Source of the DNA: Streptomyces viridiviolaceus
Lineage (GTDB): Bacteria > Actinomycetota > Actinomycetes > Streptomycetales > Streptomycetaceae
Length of the DNA stretch: 64,000 bases
Assembly: GCF_014650995.1 (NCBI RefSeq)
Contig: NZ_BMWA01000003.1
Location: 124,001-188,000, forward strand
Reading direction: 5' to 3'
Both the position numbers and the translations under genes were made by a program. Below are positions 1-7,860 of this stretch, piece after piece. Each line of letters begins with the position of its first letter. The first letter of the stretch is position 1. The notes under the pieces were generated by a model. That model was not told where the DNA came from. It was given only the letters and a program-made list of their open reading frames with translations, and did not search any database.

Positions 1-1356
1 GACTACACCATCCAGCCGGAGAACGGCGGCCTCGGCGTCTTCGCCCACGAGTACGGCCACGACCTCGGCCTGCCGGACCACTACGACACGGCCGGCGGCG
101 ACAACTCCACCGGCTTCTGGACGCTGATGTCCTCCGGCTCCTGGCTCGGCACCGGCCGCAACGAGATCGGCGACCTGCCGGGCGACATGAACGCCTGGGA
201 CAAGCTCCAGCTCGGCTGGCTGAACTACGACACGGCCAAGGCCGGGGTCAACTCCTGGCACAAGCTCGGTCTCGCCGAGTACAACACCAAGCACAAGCAG
301 GGGCTGGTCGTCCAGCTCCCGGAGAAGGCGGTCACCACCGAGATCGTCACTCCCGCCCAGGGGCAGACCCAGTGGTGGAGCGGCAGCGGTGACAACCTCA
401 AGAACACGCTGACCCGCAGCGTCGACCTCACCGGCAAGCAGTCGGCCGCCCTCACGCTCGACGGCTGGTACGACATCGAGGCCAACTACGACTACCTCTA
501 CGCCGAGGTGTCCACCGACGGCGGCGCCAACTGGACCGCCCTGGACGGCACGTTCGACGGGCAGCCGATCCCGCGCGACGGCAGCGACAAGCCGGCTCTG
601 ACCGGCACGGTCGAGTCCTACGGCAAGCTCGCGTACCCGCTCGACGCCTACGCCGGCCGGAAGATCGACCTGCGCTTCCGCTACCAGACGGACGGCGGCG
701 TGGCCCAGAAGGGCTTCGCGGCCGACGGGATCACGGTGACGGCGGACGGCGCGGCGCTCTTCTCCGACGACGCCGAGACCGCGGACGCCGCCTGGACGGC
801 CACCGGCTTCTCCCGCGTCGGCGCCTCCTTCACCAAGGACTACGCGCAGTACTACATCGCCGAGAACCGGCAGTACGTGTCGTACGACAAGACGCTGAAG
901 ACCGGCCCGTACAACTTCGGCTTCGCGTCCCGCCCGGACTGGGTGGAGCACTACCCGTACCAGAACGGCCTGCTGATCTGGAAGTGGGACACCTCCCAGG
1001 CGGACAACAACACCAGCCAGCACCCGGGCACCGGTCTGGTCCTGCCCGTCGACTCGCACCCCACCGCGCTGAAGTGGTCCGACGGCACGCTGATGCGCAA
1101 CCGCATCCAGGCCTACGACTCGCCGTTCAGCCTCTACCGGACGGACGGCATCACGCTGCACAAGGCGGACGCGGCGACCCGTATCCCGTCCTCACGGGGC
1201 GTGTCGGTCTTCAACGACCACACCAGCGACTACTACGACGAGTCCAACCCCACCGGCGGCGTCGAGGTCACTGACACCAACACCAAGATCGAGATCGACA
1301 AGGAGGCCCGCGACGGCTCCACGATCGAGCTCGAGGTCGGCCCCGCGGTGAAGTAA
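1..1356 (+). CDS. Secreted M6 family (immune inhibitor A-like) metallopeptidase, 5' truncated
   Basis: The reading frame is open from the left edge, so the signal peptide, propeptide and part of the catalytic domain lie outside the window. The visible part starts just before the zinc motif HEYGHDLGLPDH at window codons 16-27. This matches HExxHxxGxxD, with two zinc histidines, the catalytic glutamate and a third ligand. Next come an MSSGSW stretch typical of the met-turn region and an NAWDKLQLGW segment seen in M6 peptidases, then about 300 residues of beta-rich C-terminal region. Family knowledge says such proteins are secreted proteases. It ends in TAA, uncommon at this GC, and a hairpin follows at 1382-1417. 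Confidence 0.88.
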   Translation, partial: DYTIQPENGGLGVFAHEYGHDLGLPDHYDTAGGDNSTGFWTLMSSGSWLGTGRNEIGDLPGDMNAWDKLQLGWLNYDTAKAGVNSWHKLGLAEYNTKHKQGLVVQLPEKAVTTEIVTPAQGQTQWWSGSGDNLKNTLTRSVDLTGKQSAALTLDGWYDIEANYDYLYAEVSTDGGANWTALDGTFDGQPIPRDGSDKPALTGTVESYGKLAYPLDAYAGRKIDLRFRYQTDGGVAQKGFAADGITVTADGAALFSDDAETADAAWTATGFSRVGASFTKDYAQYYIAENRQYVSYDKTLKTGPYNFGFASRPDWVEHYPYQNGLLIWKWDTSQADNNTSQHPGTGLVLPVDSHPTALKWSDGTLMRNRIQAYDSPFSLYRTDGITLHKADAATRIPSSRGVSVFNDHTSDYYDESNPTGGVEVTDTNTKIEIDKEARDGSTIELEVGPAVK

Positions 1357-1381
1357 ACCCGGTTTCACCTGGTCAGAGCAT

Positions 1382-1417
1382 GATCGGCGGTGACCCTCTG
1401 GCGGGTCGCCGCCGATC
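1382..1417 (+). terminator. Hairpin after the M6 peptidase gene
   Basis: GATCGGCGG pairs with CCGCCGATC, and the stem continues with TGACCC against GGGTCG around a short loop. It starts 25 bases after the stop codon. There is no clear T tract, as is common for Streptomyces terminators. Confidence 0.6.
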
Positions 1418-1478
1418 CGTGTTTAGGTGCGTCCTGTGGCTCTCTTATTGACACCGGCTGACACGGGGGTGTGACCGC

Positions 1479-1820
1479 ATGGCCGCAGGAGGTTTCTGCA
1501 AGCTGCCGAACGGCACGGTGGTCGTGGCGCTGAACCTGCCCAGCCCCGCCGCCGACGGCCCCGGCAGTGTGCGTGTGCTCGTCCACGCCCGGAACCGCGC
1601 GCGTGCCCTGACCAGGCTGCGCAATCTGGGGCTGCGAGCGGTCTACCTGCGGGGCAACACGGCCCCGCCGACCCCGGACGAGATCACGGCCGTCCTGCAC
1701 CATCCCGACGGCCTGATATGGCGCACGGCGCCGGCCGGCGGGGTCCTGGGCCAGGACCTCGTGCAGGAGCTGTGGCACCCGATCCGGGCGCTGCTCGGGC
1801 GCCCGGCGGCGCAGACCTGA
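1479..1820 (+). CDS. Small conserved hypothetical protein (113 aa)
   Basis: I do not recognise a named domain. The protein has no signal peptide or membrane segment. It has an N-terminal beta-strand-like stretch (NGTVVVALNLPSP), a basic helix (VLVHARNRARALTRLRNLG) and ends near a PIRALLG segment. A TTGACA hexamer lies about 25 bases upstream (1448-1453), but no good -10 follows. The start is the first ATG after the peptidase terminator. The codon pattern is that of a real Streptomyces gene, and it sits convergent to pncA with only a 16-base gap. Confidence 0.6.
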   Translation: MAAGGFCKLPNGTVVVALNLPSPAADGPGSVRVLVHARNRARALTRLRNLGLRAVYLRGNTAPPTPDEITAVLHHPDGLIWRTAPAGGVLGQDLVQELWHPIRALLGRPAAQT

Positions 1821-1836
1821 GCGGCGGCGGGGAGGG

Positions 1837-2424
1837 CTACTGGACGACCGGCTTGCCGGACAGCTCCACGCCCGCCTGCCGCAGCTCCTCCAGCGCCCGC
1901 TCGGTGGTCTGGGCGGCCACCCCGGCGGTCAGGTCGAGCAGGACGTGCGTGCGGAAGCCCTCCTTGGCGGCGTCCAGGGCGGTGGCCCGCACACAGTGGT
2001 CCGTGGCGATGCCGACGACGTCGACCTCGTCGACCTCCCGGGCCCGCAGCCAGTCGGCGAGCTTCGTCCCGTTCTCGTCGGTGCCCTCGAAGCCGCTGTA
2101 GGCCGCCGCGTACGCCCCCTTGTCGAAGACGGCGTCTATCGCGCCGGAGGCGACGGCGGGCGCGAAGTTCGGGTGGAAGCCCACGCCCTCGGTTCCGGCG
2201 ACGCAGTGCGCGGGCCAGGAGTGGACGTAGTCGGGGTTGTCGGCGAAGTGGCCGCCGGGCGCGATGTGGTGGTCGCGGGTGGCCACGACGTGGCGGTAGC
2301 CGGCGGGCGCCTGGCCGATCAGCTCGGTGATGGCGGCGGCCACGTCGGCACCGCCGGCCACCGCGAGGCTGCCCCCCTCGCAGAAGTCGTTCTGCACGTC
2401 TACGACGATCAAGGCGCGGCGCAT
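1837..2424 (-). CDS. pncA: Nicotinamidase (isochorismatase-fold amidohydrolase)
   Basis: Converts nicotinamide to nicotinate plus ammonia in NAD salvage, a cytosolic step. The 195-residue protein opens with MRRALIVVDVQNDFCEGGSL, carrying the catalytic aspartate (VDVQNDF). A FDKGAY segment supplies the lysine, and GIATDHCVRATALDA carries the catalytic cysteine with its preceding cis-peptide region. Length fits the family. A longer open frame continues upstream but has no family similarity, so I start at the ATG next to the conserved strand. The next enzyme of the pathway, pncB, lies upstream on the same strand, separated by a long inverted repeat. Confidence 0.93.
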   Translation of the reverse strand: MRRALIVVDVQNDFCEGGSLAVAGGADVAAAITELIGQAPAGYRHVVATRDHHIAPGGHFADNPDYVHSWPAHCVAGTEGVGFHPNFAPAVASGAIDAVFDKGAYAAAYSGFEGTDENGTKLADWLRAREVDEVDVVGIATDHCVRATALDAAKEGFRTHVLLDLTAGVAAQTTERALEELRQAGVELSGKPVVQ

Positions 2425-2575
2425 GGTCGGAGTCCTTCGACTGGGTCGACTACGGGGCTGGGAAGAGGGTGGGGAGCAAGGGGCACGGGACCGGGCGGTG
2501 AACCTCCGAGCCCATGGACGTCGGGGGCGGATCGGGAGGGCCCACCGCGGGCCGTGTCGCGTCGCACCAGCTGCG

Positions 2576-2738
2576 GGGACTGTCTCGGGTCTCCCCGTGG
2601 CGTCGCGACGCCCGGCACGCACTCTCGCCGCACCGGACAGCCTCCGACGTGGCTCCGCCACGACGGAGGCCGCCCGGCACACCGAGAGCACGCACCGAAC
2701 GCCGCTCCTTCCTCCACGGGGAAACCCCGGACAGTCCC
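2576..2738. repeat. Long imperfect inverted repeat between pncB and pncA
   Basis: The 313 bases between pncA (start 2424) and pncB (stop 2738) hold no gene. The pncB-proximal half is a long imperfect inverted repeat with arms of roughly 78 and 82 bases and its centre at about 2655. The ends are GGGACTGTC (2576-2584) and GACAGTCCC (2730-2738). CCCCGTGG then matches CCACGGGG, and CCTCCGACGTGGC (2641-2653) pairs with GCCACGACGGAGG near the centre. The right arm ends exactly at the pncB stop codon. I see nothing else in 2425-2575. Confidence 0.6.
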
Positions 2739-4087
2739 TAGCTACCCGACCCCCCGTGCACGTACTCCGTCGGAATGACAGGTTCCCCTCGGGAGAGCTG
2801 CGTGGCGGACAGCGGCAGGCCGGCCCGGGCGGCGGAGTGCCGGTCGCGGGCGACGTCCAGCGGCTCGCGGGCGACGACCTCGCCGCCCTTGACCAGCTCG
2901 ACCAGCAGCTGCCGGTCGGCGAGGTCGCGGGGCACCGGTCCGGTGCCGACCACCTCGGCCTCGGCGACGCCGTACTCGTCCAGCCGGCGGGCGGCCCACT
3001 TGCGGCCGCCGATCGAGGTCTTGCCGCCGGTGGACTTCTTGGCGACCGGCACCAGCGGCGCCTCGGGGCCGGCGGACTCGGCGCGGGCGACCAGCTTGTA
3101 GACCATCGAGGCCGTCGGGTGACCGGACCCGGTCACCAGCTGGGTCCCCACGCCGTACGCGTCCACGGGCGCCGCCGCGAGGGAGGCGATGGCGTACTCG
3201 TCCAGGTCCGAGGTCACGACGATCTTCGTGTCGGTGGCGCCCAGCTCGTCCAGCTGCTGCCGCACCCGGTGGGCGACCAGCAGCAGGTCGCCGGAGTCGA
3301 TGCGCACGGCGCCCAGCTCGGGACCGGCGATGTCCACGGCCGTACGGACGGCCTCGGCGACGTCGTAGGTGTCCACGAGCAGCGTGGTGCCCCGGCCGAG
3401 GGAGTGCACCTGGGCGCGGAAGGCGTCCCGCTCGCTGTCGTGCAGCAGGGTGAAGGCGTGGGCGGAGGTGCCCACGGTGGGGATGTTGTAGCGGAAGCCG
3501 GCGGCCAGGTCGGAGGTGGTCGCGAAGCCGCCGACGTACGCGGCGCGGGCGGCGGCCACCGCGGCCAGCTCGTGGGTGCGGCGTGCGCCCATCTCGATCA
3601 GCGGCCGGTCCCCGGCGGCGGAGGCCATGCGGGAGGCGGCGGCCGCGATCGCCGAGTCGTGGTTGAGGATCGACAGGATCACGGTCTCCAGCAGCACGCA
3701 CTCGCCGAAGGACCCCTCGACCCGCATGATCGGCGAGCCCGGGAAGTACACCTCGCCCTCGGGGTAGCCCCAGATGTCACCGCGGAAGCGGTAGTCGGCG
3801 AGCCACTGCAGGGTGTCCTCGTCGACGATGCCCCTCTCGCGCAGGAAGCGCAGGACGCCCGCGTCGAAGCGGAAGTTCTCCACGGCGTCGAGCACGCGCC
3901 CGGTGCCCGCCACGACGCCGTAGCGGCGCCCGTCGGGCAGTCGCCTGGTGAAGACCTCGAACACGCTCCGCCGCCCGGCCGTGCCCGCCTCGAGAGCCGC
4001 CCGGAGCATGGTCAGCTCGTACTGGTCCGTGAAGAGCGCCGTCGAGGGAACGTCCACCGGCAGCCCAAGGTCCGCTACGTCCACCAA
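2738..4087 (-). CDS. pncB: Nicotinate phosphoribosyltransferase
   Basis: Makes nicotinate mononucleotide from nicotinate and PRPP, with ATP hydrolysis, in NAD salvage. The 449-residue protein has the family N terminus (ALFTDQYELTML) and a FEVFTRRLPDGRRYGVVAGTGR segment. It also has an IEMGARRTH motif containing the predicted autophosphorylated histidine, and the phosphate-binding region VRIDSGDLLLVAHRVR. Length is normal. It lies divergent to clpS, with a palindrome (4187-4201) between them. Its product feeds the same pathway as pncA downstream, but the large inverted repeat makes uncoupled expression plausible. Confidence 0.94.
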   Translation of the reverse strand: MVDVADLGLPVDVPSTALFTDQYELTMLRAALEAGTAGRRSVFEVFTRRLPDGRRYGVVAGTGRVLDAVENFRFDAGVLRFLRERGIVDEDTLQWLADYRFRGDIWGYPEGEVYFPGSPIMRVEGSFGECVLLETVILSILNHDSAIAAAASRMASAAGDRPLIEMGARRTHELAAVAAARAAYVGGFATTSDLAAGFRYNIPTVGTSAHAFTLLHDSERDAFRAQVHSLGRGTTLLVDTYDVAEAVRTAVDIAGPELGAVRIDSGDLLLVAHRVRQQLDELGATDTKIVVTSDLDEYAIASLAAAPVDAYGVGTQLVTGSGHPTASMVYKLVARAESAGPEAPLVPVAKKSTGGKTSIGGRKWAARRLDEYGVAEAEVVGTGPVPRDLADRQLLVELVKGGEVVAREPLDVARDRHSAARAGLPLSATQLSRGEPVIPTEYVHGGSGS

Positions 4088-4186
4088 ACTCTCCTAGTCG
4101 TGACTCTCCGGGTGCCCCCGTGTCGGCCGGGGGCCCGGGGGGCGTCCCCCGGTGTGTGCAGCATGACTAGGGATGGTACCCCCATT

Positions 4187-4201
4187 TCGTCAGTCTGACG
4201 A
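4187..4201. promoter_or_regulatory. Palindrome between pncB and clpS, possible operator
   Basis: TCGTCAGTCTGACGA is a perfect 7-1-7 palindrome in the 177-base divergent intergenic region. It lies about 100 bases upstream of pncB and 64 bases upstream of clpS. Placement and symmetry suggest a repressor site; no regulator can be named from the sequence. Confidence 0.4.
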
Positions 4202-4264
4202 TTTATGGGCCGCTTCCCTTGGAGGGCGGGCCGGTTTGTGCGACCGCCCCCCTCCGGTGGCAGC

Positions 4265-4582
4265 ATGGGTGGTGTGACGTCACCCGCGCCCCTAGAGATC
4301 GAACGCACCGAGTCGGCGGAGGAGACCTTCGCCGTCCCCGAGCCCGACGTCCCGTGGGTCACGATCGTCCACAACGACCCGGTCAACCTCATGAGCTACG
4401 TGACGTACGTCTTCCAGACGTACTTCGGCTACTCCAAGGACAAGGCCACCAAGCTCATGCTCGACGTCCACCACAAGGGCCGGGCGGTCGTCTCCAGCGG
4501 CAGCCGCGAGGAGATGGAACGCGACGTGCAGGCCATGCACGGCTACGGCCTGTGGGCCACCCTCCAGCAGGACCGGAAATGA
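4265..4582 (+). CDS. clpS: ATP-dependent Clp protease adaptor ClpS
   Basis: Adaptor that binds N-degron substrates and delivers them to the Clp ATPase (ClpC or ClpA type). The 105-residue protein shows the ClpS core: [16 protein letters not shown] with the substrate-pocket asparagine-aspartate pair, then [21 protein letters not shown] and an [18 protein letters not shown] helix. An unstructured N-terminal arm of about 25 residues is typical. The start is uncertain between ATG at 4265 and GTG at 4274; an earlier in-frame ATG at 4205 would add unrelated residues. A DUF2017 gene follows 41 bases downstream, the usual actinobacterial pairing. Confidence 0.93.
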   Translation: MGGVTSPAPLEIERTESAEETFAVPEPDVPWVTIVHNDPVNLMSYVTYVFQTYFGYSKDKATKLMLDVHHKGRAVVSSGSREEMERDVQAMHGYGLWATLQQDRK

Positions 4583-4623
4583 CCCACGCCCGCCCGCAGG
4601 ACGGAAGTAGCTGAATCGCCTCC

Positions 4624-5232
4624 ATGCCAGGACACTTCGAACCGCTCCCCGGCGGCGGCGCGGCCGTCGCCCTCGACGACGTCGAGATCTCCATCATCCG
4701 GTCGCTGGCCGTGCAGCTCCTGGAGCTGATCGGCCCCGGCCCCGCCGAGGACGCGCAGGGCGACCCGCTCGCCGAGCTCTTCGCCGAGGGCCCGAGCGAG
4801 CCGCCCTCCGACCCGGTGCTCCGGCGCCTGTTCCCGGACGCCTACGGCGATCCGCAGAAGGCCCCGGAGGTGGGGGAGGCGGAGGAGCAGCGGGCGTACT
4901 CCGCCGAGTTCCGCCGCTACACCGAGAACGACCTGCGGGCCGGCAAGCGCGAGAACGCGCTCGCGGTGATCCGCGCCCTGGACGCCCTGGCCTCGGCGGC
5001 GTCGGGCGAGGGCGGGGCGGTGCTGAAGCTGTCGACGGAGGAGTCCCGGCGGTGGCTGGGCGCCCTCAACGACCTGCGCCTGGCGATCGGCTCCCGGCTG
5101 GACATCGTCGCCGAGGAGGACACCGACCTGCTCTACCGGCTCCCGGACGAGGATCCGCGCAAGCCGATGGTGATGGCGTACCTGTGGCTGGGCGGGCTCC
5201 AGGAGACGCTTGTATCCACCCTCATGCCCTGA
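4624..5232 (+). CDS. DUF2017 domain-containing protein
   Basis: This 202-residue cytosolic protein matches the DUF2017 family, which in actinobacteria almost always follows clpS. Visible features are an N-terminal strand-helix (DDVEISIIRSLAVQLLELIG), an RRLFPDAY motif, a YTENDLRAGKRENA helix, and a C-terminal RRWLGALNDLRLAIGSRL plus AYLWLGGLQETLV. Function is unknown. The conserved pairing suggests a role linked to Clp proteolysis, but that is inference. Co-transcription with clpS is likely. A weak hairpin follows at 5266-5280. Confidence 0.85.
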   Translation: MPGHFEPLPGGGAAVALDDVEISIIRSLAVQLLELIGPGPAEDAQGDPLAELFAEGPSEPPSDPVLRRLFPDAYGDPQKAPEVGEAEEQRAYSAEFRRYTENDLRAGKRENALAVIRALDALASAASGEGGAVLKLSTEESRRWLGALNDLRLAIGSRLDIVAEEDTDLLYRLPDEDPRKPMVMAYLWLGGLQETLVSTLMP

Positions 5233-5590
5233 CGCTCCTTACGGTCTGACCGGCGCAGTTTGGGTGTCCGCTCAGCGGACCCTCAAATCCGGATAACGAT
5301 CCCGTCAAAGTGGCGCCCCTCTTTGTACCCCTATGTGCTCTTTGTCCGCTTCTGCCTGTGTGGTACGTCACAGTGCACTCCTGTGATCAGTGCTGTGACC
5401 GTGGTAAATCTTCACGACCGCCCGGCGAACACCACCCGAATGTTCGGCCGGGTGCGCCACCGAGCCGGCGGACCGCCGGCCAGGCACGAGCGGGGCGCGA
5501 GGCCCGCTCAGCTCCATCATCCGGGGGGATCGAGACCCGATCCGCGGCCGACGAAAGGCCCGGGTCGGCATGGAGAAAGGCGCACCACAC
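5233..5590. promoter_or_regulatory. Long leader / promoter region of the amino acid permease
   Basis: 358 bases without a gene. A short hairpin, GTCCGC-TCA-GCGGAC (5266-5280), may end the clpS operon. A Crp-like site TGTGGTACGTCACA fitting TGTG-N6-CACA lies at 5359-5372. Just before the permease, GCCGAC and GTCGGC (within 5547-5571) can form a hairpin beside the ribosome binding site. I found no known riboswitch core. Confidence 0.35.
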
Positions 5591-7018
5591 ATGACCTCTG
5601 CGCAGGTCGACACGGAGAAAGCCCCCGAGGAGGGGTACGAGCGAGGGCTCGGCAGCCGCCAGGTCCAGATGATCGCGATCGGCGGCGCCATCGGCGTCGG
5701 CCTCTTCCTGGGCGCCGGAGCCAACATCGCCAAGGCCGGCCCCAGCATCATCCTCATGTACGCCCTCGCCGGCGTGATCATCTTCTTCATCATGCGGGCG
5801 CTCGGCGAGCTCCTGCTCTACCGCCCGGTGTCCGGCTCCTTCGCCGAGTACTCGCGCGAGTTCCTCGGCCCCTTCTTCGGTTACTTCACCGGCTGGACGT
5901 ACTGGCTGATGTGGGTGGTCACCGGCATGGCGGAGCTCACCGCCGCCGCCATCTACATCCACTACTGGTTCCCGGAGATCCCGCAGTGGGTCTCGGCCCT
6001 GGTCTTCCTGATCGTGCTGTTCCTGGCCAACCTGATCTCGGTGAAGCTGTTCGGCGAGATCGAGTTCTGGTTCTCGATGGTCAAGGTCACCGCCATCATC
6101 GGCATGATCGTCATCGGCCTCGGCGTGCTCACCCTCGGCTTCAGCCAGGCCGGCGACACCGCCACCGTCTCCAACCTGTGGGCCTTCGACGGCTTCTTCC
6201 CCAAGGGCATCGGCTCCTCCCTGATGACCCTCCAGGGCGTGATGTTCGCCTACCTCGCCGTCGAGCTGGTCGGCGTCACCGCCGGCGAGTCGGAGAACCC
6301 GGAGAAGACCCTCCCCAAGGCGATCAACACCCTGCCCTGGCGCATCGCCCTGTTCTACGTCGGTGCCCTCACCGTCATCCTGGCCGTGGTCAAGTGGACC
6401 GAGTTCGCCGAGGGCGTCAGCCCCTTCGTGAAGGCCTTCACGGTCATCGGCATCCCGGCCGGCGCCGGCATCGTCAACTTCGTCGTGCTCACCGCCGCCC
6501 TGTCGTCCTGCAACTCCGGCATGTACTCCACGGGCCGCATGCTGCGCACCCTCGCGGACAACGGCGAGGCCCCCAAGGTCTTCAACCGGCTGTCGTCGAC
6601 GAAGACCCCGGCCATCGGCATCGGCGTCTCGGTCGTCTTCATGGGCATCGGCGTGGTCCTGAACTACATCGTCCCGGAGAAGGCCTTCGGCTACGTCACC
6701 TCGGTCGCCACCGCGGCCGGCATCTGGACCTGGCTGATGATCCTGATCAGCCACGTCCTCTACCGCCGCCAGGTCGTCGCGGGCCGGCTGCCCTCCTCCT
6801 CCTTCCCGGCGCCGGGCGGCTCGGTGTGCTCCTACATCGCCATCGCCTTCCTGCTGTTCGTCACCGGCCTGATCGCGTACGACGCCGACTCCCGCGTCTG
6901 TCTGTACGTCATGGCCGGCTGGGCCGTCGCCCTGGGCATCGGCTGGGCCGTGCTCAAGAACCGCAACCCGCAGATCGCCGAGCGCCACGGCGAGCCCGAG
7001 TTCGAGAAGGTCGGCTGA
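5591..7018 (+). CDS. Amino acid permease (AAT family, APC superfamily)
   Basis: Integral membrane proton-coupled importer of 475 residues with about 12 hydrophobic segments. The N-terminal signature SRQVQMIAIGGAIGVGLFLGAG covers TM1 with its broken-helix glycine motif. AYLAVELVGVTAGESENPEKTLP and SSCNSGMYSTGRMLRTLA are hallmarks of the family that includes GABA, aromatic amino acid and D-serine/D-alanine/glycine permeases. The substrate cannot be fixed from sequence. I start at the ATG preceded by GAAAGG about 11 bases upstream; an ATG at 5570 in the same frame would add seven residues. A strong hairpin at 7108-7144 follows. Confidence 0.9.
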   Translation: MTSAQVDTEKAPEEGYERGLGSRQVQMIAIGGAIGVGLFLGAGANIAKAGPSIILMYALAGVIIFFIMRALGELLLYRPVSGSFAEYSREFLGPFFGYFTGWTYWLMWVVTGMAELTAAAIYIHYWFPEIPQWVSALVFLIVLFLANLISVKLFGEIEFWFSMVKVTAIIGMIVIGLGVLTLGFSQAGDTATVSNLWAFDGFFPKGIGSSLMTLQGVMFAYLAVELVGVTAGESENPEKTLPKAINTLPWRIALFYVGALTVILAVVKWTEFAEGVSPFVKAFTVIGIPAGAGIVNFVVLTAALSSCNSGMYSTGRMLRTLADNGEAPKVFNRLSSTKTPAIGIGVSVVFMGIGVVLNYIVPEKAFGYVTSVATAAGIWTWLMILISHVLYRRQVVAGRLPSSSFPAPGGSVCSYIAIAFLLFVTGLIAYDADSRVCLYVMAGWAVALGIGWAVLKNRNPQIAERHGEPEFEKVG

Positions 7019-7107
7019 CCAGCGCGTTCGCGCGCACGACGGACGTCCCGTCGCAAGGGGTGCTCGTGGCGCCCCGATGCGGCTGCCGCTCAGGATGTCC
7101 GGCATGT

Positions 7108-7144
7108 GGGCCGTTCCGTACCGCTCATCGGTACGGAACGGCCC
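7108..7144 (+). terminator. Strong 15-bp hairpin after the permease
   Basis: GGGCCGTTCCGTACC (7108-7122) pairs perfectly with GGTACGGAACGGCCC (7130-7144) around a 7-base loop. It sits between the permease stop and the next start, 20 bases before that start, so it could also affect the downstream gene. Confidence 0.75.
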
Positions 7145-7164
7145 GTCTGCTTATGCTGGCCGAC

Positions 7165-7587
7165 ATGCTGACCATCACCCAGGCCCTGTACGACCAGATC
7201 GTCGCCCACGCGCGCGAGGACCACCCCGACGAGGCGTGCGGCGTGGTCGCCGGCCCCGTGGGGGAGGGCCGCCCCGAGCGGTTCATCCCGATGCTGAACG
7301 CCGCCCGCTCGCCCACCTTCTACGAGTTCGACTCGCAGGACCTGCTCAAGCTCTACCGCGAGATGGACGACCGCGACGAGGAGCCGGTGATCATCTACCA
7401 CTCCCACACGGCGACCGAGGCCTACCCCTCCCGCACCGACATCTCCTACGCCAACGAGCCCGGCGCCCACTACGTCCTGGTCTCCACGGCGGACACCGAC
7501 GGCGCCGGAGACTTCCAGTTCCGCTCGTTCCGCATCGTGGAGGGCGAGGTGACGGAGGAGGAGGTCAAGGTGGTCGAGGCGTACTGA
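7165..7587 (+). CDS. mec: M67 family JAMM metalloprotease (Mec-like)
   Basis: A 140-residue Mov34/MPN domain protein. It carries the JAMM zinc motif HSHTATEAYPSRTD (H-x-H-x7-S-x2-D), with a preceding glutamate in HPDEACGVV. In Mycobacterium tuberculosis the homologue Mec releases cysteine from the CysO-cysteine adduct, and related enzymes trim C-terminal tails from sulfur carriers. Both activities fit here because cysO (with a two-residue tail after GG) and cysM follow. A TATGCT hexamer ends 8 bases before this ATG, consistent with a leaderless transcript. An in-frame ATG at 7153 is the alternative. Confidence 0.9.
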   Translation: MLTITQALYDQIVAHAREDHPDEACGVVAGPVGEGRPERFIPMLNAARSPTFYEFDSQDLLKLYREMDDRDEEPVIIYHSHTATEAYPSRTDISYANEPGAHYVLVSTADTDGAGDFQFRSFRIVEGEVTEEEVKVVEAY

Positions 7588-7654
7588 TCTCACAGCACGG
7601 ATGAAATGCGTCCGAAGGGTGAGATCACATTCCGGAAGCGGGACCGGGAATCGA

Positions 7655-7660
7655 TACGAT
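7655..7660 (+). promoter_or_regulatory. -10 element of the cysteine leader transcript
   Basis: TACGAT ends 6 bases before the leader-peptide ATG. This places the expected transcription start on the A of that ATG, so the leader mRNA would be leaderless. No good -35 hexamer is visible. Confidence 0.5.
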
Positions 7661-7666
7661 GAGCCC

Positions 7667-7762
7667 ATGGTTCTTCTCGACGTGAGCGACAGGGCGCCGG
7701 GCACGCTGCTCGTGGCGCGTCTGCACGTCGACCTGTGCAGGCTGAACAGCGCCATCTGTTGA
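7667..7762 (+). CDS. Cysteine-containing leader peptide (31 aa), putative attenuator
   Basis: A 31-codon ORF upstream of cysO-cysM. Its second half reads VARLHVDLCRLNSAIC, the pattern of a leader peptide family found ahead of sulfur-assimilation genes in Streptomyces. Cysteine is codon 24 and also the last codon before TGA. Poor Cys-tRNA charging would stall ribosomes at the end of the ORF and could change folding of the GC-rich 98-base stretch before cysO (7763-7860). Cysteine-rich leaderless ORFs acting this way are known in mycobacteria; that it works so here is inference. Confidence 0.75.
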   Translation: MVLLDVSDRAPGTLLVARLHVDLCRLNSAIC

Positions 7763-7860
7763 TATCCGCTGCCGCCGTACGGCCGTGAGCCGCGGCGGGC
7801 CGCAGCGTGCCGCCGCGCGCCCCTCGAACCTACGACACCTTCCGACAGGAGCCCTGAGCC

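Noticed and set aside
5400..5590. c-di-AMP (ydaO-yuaA) riboswitch upstream of the permease
   Set aside because: I compared it with the remembered conserved parts of that RNA (GGGGACCC and GGGGTGAATCC-like blocks) and did not find them in order. Only generic GC-rich hairpins remain.
5260..7587. A 775-codon plus-strand open frame spanning the permease and the M67 gene
   Set aside because: Its first 600 codons are an Arg/His/Pro-rich out-of-frame reading of the permease; only the last 140 codons are a real protein, annotated separately.
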